Positions 55,577 to 64,000 of a DNA stretch of 64,000 bases are shown one piece after another. A program made the translations under genes and the position numbers. The stretch comes from Ophiura sarsii (lineage: Eukaryota > Echinodermata > Ophiuroidea > Amphilepidida > Ophiuridae), in assembly GCA_035610835.1 (NCBI GenBank), contig CM069447.1:35872470-35936469 (forward strand), in the 5' to 3' direction. The notes below the pieces were generated by a model. It made no database searches. It was given only the letters and a program-made list of their open reading frames with translations, and had not been told where the DNA came from. The stretch's first letter is position 1. Every line of letters begins with the position of its first letter.

Positions 55577-55857
55577 TTTCAGATAATATTTCACATTTGG
55601 TTAATAACAATAGTGGTACTCTATCTACTAACTTCTTTTTTTTAATCATCCGCGTACTCCGACTTAGGCCTATAGGAAATGTGATAATGAGTTGTTGTTT
55701 GAAGAAGACCGTAACCGGGGCTGTGGGTATAGGCTTGGTTTTCCTTCCGACTACATGTAGGAGAACGGGTTATAGCTTAGGTCTAAGATAAAAGATTAAA
55801 AGTTTCTTTATCTTTTCAAACAGTGTCTTATCATCATGAAATTCTAGAAAAAAATGC

Positions 55858-55915
55858 GACATGTCCGCCACCCGTTTGAAGTTCAAAACGGGTGGAGGAC
55901 GTGGACATGACGGAT
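55858..55915. repeat. Hairpin with CATGTCC...CCACCCGTTTT stem
   Basis: CATGTCCGCCACCCGTTT pairs with AAAACGGGTGGAGGACGTGG across a loop of about 7 bases, with small bulges. Confidence 0.7.
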
Positions 55916-57125
55916 ATTTTCTAGATTTGATGAATTTTATGACAGTCCACAGAATGTCATTGACGCTTTAAATGGTTATCCTTTGAGCAACAAAATGAGC
56001 TTATATATTCTTATATTGGTCAATTTTTGAAAAGGTCAATGACATCCAAGTGGACCGGCATGCTATCTACTGAAGATAGCATCCATATACAAGCTATACT
56101 GAAGATAGCATGAATGTGCACGGTCACGCGTGGCCAGATTTTGCAGATTTACGTGCATGACGATACGCTTCTTAAAATGACCATATACAACGTCATTTAA
56201 CCGATCCGAACTCTCGCCCAGCTCTTCAAAAATTGAAAATAAAGATCCATACGTAGGTCTTGATAATTTAGGCCTAACAGATGGAAAGATCAACATTTTG
56301 GAGTAATCTTATAGTCTTACAAAACGCCGCACCGTATTAAATTGGCAACTGTCTACGAATAATGTCCTAATTACTAGTAATCAAAATTGATATACTTCGG
56401 TGTAGACTAAGGCTCGTTTGATCTAAAAATGAGCAAAACCATAATCAGGATGGAATTAAAACAGTGATCAACATATAGCTGGGGAGCGGAGCCCATTTTT
56501 AGGGTTTTTTGGTCCCGGTGTGCTGGCACAGGGAAACATATGCCAAAATGTTCCTTGAAGTCTGTAGCATACAACCTAGGTGGACATCCTTGCCAACTCG
56601 GATGTTAAGGTTTGACCTTTGACCTCGATTTAGGGTCAAAGTTCACATGTGTTTCAAAAAACAATATATTGACCATGCAAAGTAGATAATTTTGTTCGGC
56701 TGACTGTTTAGAACAAAAAAGTCAATCACAGTTTAATTGTCGATCAATACTTTTTGACCTATGTCCTTTTGAAAATGACATGTCAGCAACTAAAATCGGC
56801 CATTTTTTACCGTTTTTCACGAAATTGGCCAAAAATGACATGTAATCATTATTTTCAAAATATTATTGGCCTTGGATGATCGGAATACATCTAATATTGG
56901 TGGTTAATAGACCTACTTTGATTTAAGACAATTGTAAAATCTACCGGCAATGCAGTTTCCATAGCAACCACCATTTATGTCTAAATTTCCTCCATATTTG
57001 AGCTTTGGACATATTTTTTTCTTGATCACCCCAAACAGCGTTATTTTTTGTCTTGATCCCCCTTTTTCGTTGATTTTTTTTCTTGATCCCCCTGTATATC
57101 CAATTAATCAAGCAATAGTAGATTT
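55916..57125. other. Stretch without a recognised gene
   Basis: A repeated GAAGATAGCAT word occurs at 56070-56110. Short ORFs only. TTGATCCCC words at 57020-57090 give a repetitive ORF. Confidence 0.4.
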
Positions 57126-57129
57126 GACT

Positions 57130-57520
57130 GCTCACGAAGCATTTCTTTCTGATCCTCCCTCCATTTTTTCCAACCCCCCCCCCCCCCCCCTAAATAATAA
57201 ATTCATTTGGACAATCCACTGAATAATGTTGATGAATGTTGTGGAATTCTGAGACCTTTTTGCCTTTGTCATGACAGAGAAAGTATTATGATGTAATAAC
57301 CCCCCCCCCCCCCCCCTCCATAAATAACGAAGAATTTCTTTCTGATCCTCCCTCCATTTTTTCCAACCACCCCCCATAAATAATAAATTCATTTGGACAA
57401 TCCACTGAATAATTTTGATGAATGTTGTGGAATTCTGAGACCTTTTTGCCTTTGTCATGACAGAGAAAGTATTATGATGTTATAACCCCCACCCCCATAA
57501 ATAATAAATATTTATAATGA
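57130..57520 (+). repeat. Tandem repeat of about 190 bp, roughly 2 copies, with variable C tracts
   Basis: The unit runs from TTTCTTTCTGATCCTCCCTCC through AATAAATTCATTTGGACAATC and TTGCCTTTGTCATGACAG to a C tract and ATAAATAA. C-tract lengths differ between copies. Confidence 0.85.
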
Positions 57521-58647
57521 ACACTCCCTTTGGTTTGAAAAGGTAAACAATTTCATTATGGTTTAGAAAACATAATGGGCCTCTTTTGACTATAAAGTAA
57601 GTATATGTAGGACAGTATTTTTACTCTGGGGAAACTTATCCAGTAAACGAAATACTAATATAATGAAACGGAACACCGTTTTCGGTTCGTCACATATTCT
57701 AAAGCTTACCCTCTACATGTAGCCCAGTGCAATCAGGCCTGTATGCATTCTGTGTCAGCCTGAACACACGAAAGCATAGGGGAAAATAAGCTTATTAAAA
57801 AGTTGACTGATTAGATCGCGTACTTCAACTTTATAATCTCATCTTTTTATGTTCCCATAGTAATCCTTAGTTACATTTAACAGTCAGGCAACTTATTATA
57901 GTCTTCAAATGGTCACATTCTGTGTATTTTGTGTGTAAATGTGATTCGTAAACTAAATCTGGTCCCGATATTTTGTACGATGTATGATCCCCGTCCTCAA
58001 GGGTTGTTGCCATATCATTGGGCTAATCATATTGAAGGGTTCACCTAGACTGTAACTCTCAGCCGCCCTCTTATGTCGCTATCTTGCAGGCTCCGATATT
58101 TGTACAGCTTTAGCGTCCGTACGGTAATATTGATGACTGGGGGATGTAGCCTAGGGTTCGCCATAATCATTGGGCTAATTGCGAGAGCCAAGGCAACACG
58201 GAACAAAGAGGCCGTGCCGTGGCCGTGGACTCAGTGACTCAGTATATTACTAAATCATATAATATAATACAAAATAGCATCCAAATAGCTTAGTATATTA
58301 CTAAATGGCATCCAAATAGCTGAAATAACTTACTGTGTCCTCTTACCTTCATATTATAACAATATCAATTACATTTTACAACAAAATCGCTTCAGAAGAT
58401 GATTAATGCAAGTTATTAGCAAATGCAATTTTAGGGGTTTGTGAAAAGGTTACGACTTAGAAACGTCGTTTCAAATGACGGGCTCGTCATCTCCCCGTCA
58501 AAAACAAACACTTTGTGAACTGTCCAATCAATCTTATGTCACTACAACGCACCTTTCGGTATATGTTGTATACTAAGACATGTTTCCATTACCTATTGAA
58601 ATTATTAGTCACGTAAAATAGCATAATAATTGATAATTGTATACAAC
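57521..58647. other. Stretch without a recognised gene
   Basis: AT-rich. A two-copy word CATCCAAATAGCT-A lies at 58280-58325. No ORF with a recognised family. Confidence 0.4.
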
Positions 58648-58828
58648 TGTGGCATTGGTCACCGTCTGGTAACGGTGATAGCGCCCCCTGGTGTATTCAG
58701 CGGGTTCTTCTGAGGCAGGTCATTTAAGGTCATGAAGGTCAAAAGGTCGAAATAGAGAAAACATGCGGACGACCCTCGTAAAGCAGAGCTGGAGATGAAT
58801 TAAAAGTACATAAATAGACACACTTGTC
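58648..58828 (+). repeat. Left LTR of the Gypsy remnant
   Basis: Matches 60465-60642 almost exactly, with one A/G difference seen. The exact 3' end is uncertain because the flanks diverge after AATAGACACACTT. Confidence 0.8.
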
Positions 58829-58969
58829 ATGTGGTGGATTAGAATCTGGCATTTGGAACCTCTCGCAGCAGAAAGGGTATCGTAAGAGACATTTTTCATC
58901 AGTGAAAAAAACAAATAAATAAAATAATGTGATTCAGTTCAGCTGCAGAATAAACAATCACATTCACAA

Positions 58970-59281
58970 TGGACTTGAGTTGCTGCCCCGATGTAAATCA
59001 AAATCCGATTTTGGAGGAGTCCCGGCTGGCCTAGAGTAAATAATTGAGAGAAATTGTTGAACATTGACGAGTCATTCATTGTTGTGGAACATAATTTGGA
59101 TGTAAATAAAGGAAGAATGGAGGACCTTGTACAAGTCCTACGGAGAGCATTGGATACGTCAAACGGTGGTTCGACGAATACACTGCGTCCCCCAAAATTT
59201 GACGGACTTCCGTATTTGGATGTAGATTTTGACGGACTTCCGTATTTGGATGTAGATATGGGGATCATGCCCAGTTTTTAG
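58970..59281 (+). pseudogene. gag-like fragment
   Basis: A short frame opens at 58970 and stops after 22 codons. A second opens at 59054 and holds RRPP/LRPPKFDG-like sequence near its end. A 30-bp unit encoding FDGLPYLDVD is tandemly duplicated at 59201-59260. The Gypsy gag assignment rests on position and general appearance. Confidence 0.5.
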
Positions 59282-59385
59282 AGATGACAATAGACGTTTA
59301 ACATGTATCAAAGCATTGTTGGACGGGCCAGCAGCCGTTTGGCTGAGATCGATAGAGGACCAACAGGAAATTTTGTTTAGTCTAC

Positions 59386-60082
59386 ATGGACGATATCTGT
59401 GTGTTTAGTCAGGATTTTGAAACCCAGTTGGAACATTTGGAAAGAGACAGTTGTGTACACCACTGGACCACCAGTTGCCTAATTTACAAGAGGTCCGTCC
59501 CCAGATCAGCACAGCAATATGTTGCTGATTTTATACCTGTTTTGGAAGCTGCACGACAGCAGGCCAGCTTGAATTTAGTAGAACACAAGACCAGCATGAT
59601 CAATAAACCTAGAGCAAAAGCTTCAAATAATGCTGTTTTTCATGTGGGTGATATTGTTTACATGCATGTATACTCCAGTTTTGAAACAAGGGCACACAAA
59701 GAAACTGTCCAAACCATGGCATGGACCATACAATGTGATCGAAAAATTGTCAGATGTACATGTTCGCTTGCGACATGTTCATCATGACCAGAGTGAGCCG
59801 CCACAGAAAGTGCATGGAAATAGACTGAAACATGGGTTGTATAGACACCCTAATAGAGCACTAAATGCAGATGCTTTAGATGGCATCTCTAACAGCCAGA
59901 TGGACAATTGTGAGAGCATGCACTCTGATAAAAGGACACATAAAACTAAAAGTGCAAAACAGAGTGATGCCACAGTACACAAAAGTGACAGGACACTATT
60001 ATCTGATATAAAATGTACTGAAAATGCACAGAAAACTGCATGTAAGTGTCTGTCATGTGTACACATGGTTTCCTGGGATTAG
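59386..60082 (+). pseudogene. Truncated Gypsy pol: RT scrap joined to integrase C-terminus
   Basis: The first residues match the catalytic MDD region of Gypsy reverse transcriptase followed by a FETQLEHLE helix. The frame then runs directly into sequence typical of the integrase C-terminal region, so RNase H and the integrase core are missing. Near 59665 the reading frame shifts. The continuing frame (59630-60082) has the GPY/F-type motif WHGPYNVIEKLS and a VHGNRLK ending. A Ser/Lys-rich tail follows. It cannot encode an active polymerase or integrase. Confidence 0.8.
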
Positions 60083-60464
60083 CTACCCCAAGGGAAACAT
60101 GAGTTCGCTACACAGATTGCCTCCAGTTGGGAGTGGGTGGTGTTGCTCATGAGATACTGCACACTCTTGTTGGGGCTTGGGTATTTTACAACATGTATCA
60201 CTTATTACATATAGCATGTATAGTATATCAGTAGGGTTGAAAAGAAAGAAAATTACTCTTTAATGATTTGAGTCGATAATAGAGTTCACATCAAATATTG
60301 TTATCTTTATTGCACGTTCTTTCATTACATGTACATTGCCATAATTGTTCTTGTTTTACTCCAATGTGCTTTGGTTGTTTTCCATTTTAATATTAATGTT
60401 TCATGGGTTGAGATAGTGTAAGGGACTTAGCTCGGTGGAACTCGCTTGGTGCACCGGGGGGTTC

Positions 60465-60642
60465 TGTGGCATTGGTCACCGTCTGGTAACGGTGATAGCG
60501 CCCCCTGGTGTATTCAGCGGGTTCTTCTGAGGCAGGTCATTTAAGGTCATGAAGGTCAAAAGGTCGAGATAGAGAAAACATGCGGACGACCCTCGTAAAG
60601 CAGAGCTGGAGATGAATTAAAAGTACATAAATAGACACACTT
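60465..60642 (+). repeat. Right LTR of the Gypsy remnant
   Basis: Same sequence as the left LTR. It is preceded by CACCGGGGGGTTC, a possible degenerate polypurine tract. Confidence 0.8.
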
Positions 60643-61285
60643 TGTCCCTTGTATTATTCATAATGTCAGTCCGATCAACAACAGGACACAACTATTTATG
60701 TGCCCAGTCCAGGCAAATTTCCGAATCTTGAAACATGTGAAATATTTTCCGAATCTGGACACGAATCTAGAAATATTATTTATTTACCATTAGTACTTTA
60801 TGCCGGTTTTGTGAATTGAACAACTACTGCAGCATGTTCAATGAGGTGGATACTTTCTTAACAAGTCAAAATCATAACCACCTACCGTACCATAAACAAA
60901 ACATTGTTGCTATTTTTGAGTTATTTATTTTTGTGACTCTGAGTCTCCAGGTATTTTCGCGAAAGGGAATAAAACCCAAAACTTGAGTATTTGTTTGTGC
61001 CTCTTTTAGAATGACTACATACACTAGTATTTAAAAATGGAATAGAAGGGTTGGAAATATAATTTCCAACCAAACTCGCGATATTATTTTGAAATGATTA
61101 TCCAAAACATAGAACGAAACGCGATCAGATTGAACTAACTGGAACCAAATTGTGGGCAAAAACAAGAAAATTTTAAACACACGCTTTTTAAAGTATTGTG
61201 AATGCACGTGGCTGACATGTTAAAATATAAAGTAAGATTTACAGACAATCCTCTACCAATTTTATTTGGGCCAACAATCTGGCAA
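60643..61285. other. Stretch without a recognised gene
   Basis: AT-rich, short ORFs only. Confidence 0.4.
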
Positions 61286-61640
61286 CGTTACCAGGTTTGC
61301 TGAGGGAATGGGGTATCACCGCAACGCAATCCATGGTCATGATGGTGACGTTACCAGGTTTGCTGAGGAGGCCCCATGACAGGCCCTAGTTCCCGCTATT
61401 CCGATAAAACCATCCAATTTCAAATAAGTCCTGACACTATCTCTAACTCCGCGTAATTCCCAGTTATTCCGAAAAGTATTTTGAACTTTGCGCCAATTTA
61501 AATTTTCACCGAATAAAATGTGTAATTCCGGTAATTCTGATATCGGATTCCGCAGTGGAAATAAGGACCCTGTCATGGGGCCTCTGAGGGAATGGGGTAT
61601 CACCGCAACGCAATCCATGGTCATGATGGTTACGTTCTTC
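61286..61640. repeat. Composite repeat around GAGGGAATGGGGTATCACCG
   Basis: A segment of about 53 bp from GAGGGAATGGGGTATCACCG through CGCAATCCATGGTCATGATG is found at about 61300 and 61587 in direct orientation. GGCCCCATGACAGG (61371) and CCTGTCATGGGGCC (61569) are inverted. The structure suggests a foldback rearranged by internal duplication. Confidence 0.75.
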
Positions 61641-61644
61641 ACCT

Positions 61645-61907
61645 CTACCTTGAACCATTTCCATGCGGCAGTCGTCTGCAGCTAATAGTTTCAATAGTTC
61701 ACAAAATGTTTCAAAAATGTCCAAATAACTGAATTATATCACCATTTTCGGAATTACCATAAGAGATGAATTTAAAAAAAGTACAAACATGCCTATTATT
61801 GGTTCAGTAATCCGTAAGATAGACTTCTGAAAGTTGGGAAATGTATAAAAAGCTAAAAAATCTGTTTTGCATAATAATATGGTAAAACCAATAGCCGCGT
61901 GGAAAGT
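61645..61907. mobile_element. MITE of the GCGGCTATT family
   Basis: Starts AACCATTTCCATGCGGCAGTC and ends ACCAATAGCCGCGTGGAAAGTGTTA. The layout is the same as 30489 and 33274, in the opposite orientation. Confidence 0.65.
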
Positions 61908-61937
61908 GTTATCCTATATCTAACACAAAAAGTAGTA

Positions 61938-62795
61938 CACTGCAAAAATGTTGAGTAAATTGTACTCAACATTTTACTCAACGTTGAGTAACTATGCAAC
62001 AGTTCAACAGTTGAGTATAAAATGCCCAATACCTATTACTCAACAGTTGCACAATTTTAATTACACAACAGTTGGGTATTATTAATTAACCATTTGTTGG
62101 GCATTTTATAATACCAACTGTTGCTTAATTTGTGAATTGTTTTCATTATATATTGAGCATTAGCAACTGTTGCTTAATTTATCGAATGTACCCATATGTT
62201 GGGTATTTTAATGCCAATTGTTGATTATTTGTGACATGTTTTTATTATTGAGCATTTTTGTATAGCAACTGTTGCTTAATTTATCAAATGAACCCATATA
62301 TGTTGGGTGTTTTAATGCCAATTTGTGACATGACGAAATAAGCTTATTCCCATGGACGACCACAAATATTTTGAGACCGATCTATCACATCATCATCTGG
62401 ACAGACCAAGCTTCAAACATTCAAAATCAGACTCACAAAACGCCTGTCAGATGTCACAAACTCTGATGTTGATGCGGATTCACTGTTTTATTTACCAGAT
62501 TATAATTTATCCAAATCCAGAGATCTCAGCTCGTGCACAAAACGATTGCGTATCACGCAATGGGCTTTTTTTGACAACAGTTGCCTAAAATTCAAATGTG
62601 CGTAACTTTCATCAGCTGTTGCGTGATTTTCCTCAATGCTCATGCAACAGTTGCTGAAGTGGAATATTTCTCCATTAAGCAACAGTTGATCAATAAAAAC
62701 CACATGAGTAAAGCTTAACATAAGTTGCGTGATTGCCTGAGACAAATACTCAACAGTTGCCCAATTAACGCAATATTTTAGCAACAAAATGAGTT
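61938..62795. mobile_element. Motif-array element 3 (CAACAGTTG/GAGTA words)
   Basis: The left end is TA then CACTGCAAAAATGTTGAG. Words such as ACTCAACAGTTG, CAACTGTTGC and TTGGGTATT recur in both orientations at 61950-62310 and 62575-62790. The centre (62330-62570) is unique and gives a 78-codon ORF without family. The right terminus is not resolved. Confidence 0.65.
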
Positions 62796-62824
62796 TTGAC
62801 TGGGGGTGTCCCCAACTTTGTTAC

Positions 62825-63220
62825 CAGTAGCGTAGCCAGTGGGGGGCAGGGGGGGGGGAGACTGCCGACTGCAGACTGCCCCCCCCCCCCCCCCCCCGGA
62901 CACCTAAAATGGGGACGACGAAGCGGGAAAATGGGGACGACGAAGAAGGGGAGAAAAGAGAGAAAGAAGGGGGAAGGAGAGGGAGAAAGAGAAGAGAAAG
63001 GGGGAGGAGGGGGAGAAAGAGAAGGGAAAGGGGAAGGAGAGGGAGAAAGAGAATGGAAATGGGGACGAGTAATTGTTCATGTAGTACATTTACTGTGCGG
63101 TTTTTTTTGACTGTGCGATTTCTTTTTGACTGTGCGATTTTTTTTTGACTGTGCGAAATTTTTTGACCTCACTCCACCCCCCCCCCCCCCCCCCCCGGGT
63201 AATTTGAGTGTAACGCTATG
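62825..63220. mobile_element. hAT-like element related to 29283-29799, inverse orientation
   Basis: Starts CAGTAGCGTAGCCAG and ends GTAACGCTATG. It has C/G tracts near both ends, a purine-rich GGGAGAAAGAGAAG core (62940-63065) and a tandem TGACTGTGCGATTTTTT repeat (63090-63165) that is the reverse complement of the 29449 repeat. No target duplication was found. The ORFs are low complexity. Confidence 0.65.
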
Positions 63221-64000
63221 GGAAAAACATACAATTTCTTGGTGGCTTTTTTATGAAAAAATGCCGGACATTTCATCCATAAAATGCATAACACTTTGAA
63301 GAGTGGGACTAAGGCTACCGGCTAGCTGGCATACTTTGGGGATAGCATACCTTTTAAAAGGTCAGTAAGGTGGGGAACACCGATGTCATGCGAAATACGT
63401 GAAACTTCGTACTTGCAGATGGCATTTCTCAAACAGCGTGTTTTTACTGAAGAAAAAAAGCAGGCATATGACTGCTAACGGATTAAAATCCCCCAGTAAA
63501 AACACACCACCACCGGCATTTGCCCGCTCATACCGGTTTATTTCTCCTGGATTTTAGATGCCTTTTATCCTTCGAAACCAAGGATAATAGCGGTTGAAAC
63601 CGGTTAGGAAAAGCAGTCTTTCGTCAGTATAAACACGCACGGTTCCTGCTCAGCGCGTTTGCCGGTGGAAAAGCGGAAGTGGGCACACGATGCACGATCA
63701 CCTGACAATTAAATGCAAACAGATGTGTATGACCTTTCGCTGGCATTTATTATAATGAGGTCAGCGGCAGCCGGCAAGTTTGTTTATCGAACTGCAATAA
63801 AAACACGTCTCTCACACGAGCAACCGGCTTTTATCCTGCTTTTTATAAGACGGGTAAAAGCCGGTTTGCTTAATAAAAACACGCTGAAAGAGAGTAGTTT
63901 TAATCACAGAATAAGTTATTGTAGCTGATAAAATGTGTTTCAAGCTTTCCATTGATATCAAATATGTGGTATTTACCAGCCAAATAATGTGTTAAAAAAG
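63221..64000. other. End of window: GCGTGTTT-type element ends, no gene
   Basis: GCGTGTTTTTACTG (63436) and CCCCAGTAAAAACAC (63490-63504) are inverted. Further AAACACG words occur at 63632, 63801 and 63877. They resemble the CGTGTTTCTACTGGGG ends at 25645. A 71-codon ORF at 63713-63928 has no family. Confidence 0.45.

Larger units (their letters stand above)
58648..60642 (+). mobile_element. Internally deleted Ty3/Gypsy LTR retrotransposon
   Basis: LTRs starting TGTGGCATTGG are at 58648 and 60465. Between them lie a gag-like N-terminal fragment, a scrap of reverse transcriptase and the C-terminal part of integrase, in normal gag-pol order. Most of pol is deleted, leaving a 2-kb element instead of the usual 5 kb or so. 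Frameshifts and stops show that it is inactive. A sequence starting TGG soon after the left LTR (about 58837) could be the primer-binding site. Confidence 0.85.

Noticed and set aside
55426..55791. 121-codon ORF with a Pro run
   Set aside because: The Pro run is a C tract of about 32, and the remainder has no recognised family.
62796..63148. Overlapping Lys/Glu/Gly-rich ORFs
   Set aside because: Same low-complexity core as at 29283-29799, in the other orientation.

Overview
The window looks like intergenic and intronic DNA from an animal genome that is unusually rich in transposons. It has AT-rich non-coding DNA, spliced gene structure, non-LTR and LTR retrotransposons, many small inverted-repeat elements, long homopolymer G/C tracts and one 100-bp assembly gap. 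There is no bacterial operon structure. The frequent palindrome AGGCCT (often TAGGCCTA) and the element types suggest a marine invertebrate deuterostome such as an echinoderm or hemichordate, but that is inference.

One host gene is well supported. It is the small inner-membrane subunit of mitochondrial ATP synthase known as DAPIT/USMG5 (ATP5MK), with two coding exons at 10266-10349 and 12091-12204 on the + strand. A 5' UTR exon must lie further upstream because a splice acceptor sits 4 bases before the ATG. A second, weaker host candidate is a signal-peptide exon at 40187-40247.

Region by region. 1-10 kb: a motif-array element (11-1126), one copy of a dispersed repeat called 'element A' here (1156-3257), a 2.9-kb terminal-inverted-repeat (TIR) element with repeated palindromes and a nested L2-like LINE end (4545-7455), a mariner-type MITE (7474-7990), a foldback (8871-9142) and a 1,038-bp TIR element with 7-bp target duplications that stops 30 bp before the DAPIT acceptor. 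10-14 kb: DAPIT. 14-24 kb: many MITEs, including a PIF/Harbinger-type one with a perfect 20-bp TIR and TTA duplications, and a minisatellite grown inside another MITE. 24-28 kb: a recent 2-kb tandem duplication carrying an RTE-like LINE tail, a motif-array element and a 13-bp satellite. 28-34 kb: a piggyBac-type MITE, a hAT-type element with a perfect 8-bp duplication, foldbacks and a TA-flanked motif-array element. 34.3-37.8 kb: a 3.5-kb TIR element with a decayed gene for a nuclease-like, cysteine-rich protein. 38.4-38.9 kb: a mariner-like foldback enclosing reverse-transcriptase fragments.

40.5-51.1 kb is a nest of insertions: element A holds a complete LTR element (40998-47989, 4-bp duplication), which in turn holds a Jockey/CR1-group LINE (about 43385-45650). 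51.5-54.9 kb is a 1.48-kb macrosatellite bounded by MITE copies. 58.6-60.6 kb is an internally deleted Ty3/Gypsy element. 61-64 kb holds more MITEs and a third motif-array element.

The genes do not form a pathway. The window is a record of repeated insertion around one housekeeping gene. The most unusual items are the nuclease-like TIR element and the group of transposons built almost wholly from one short motif in both orientations. No tRNA, rRNA or CRISPR array was recognised.
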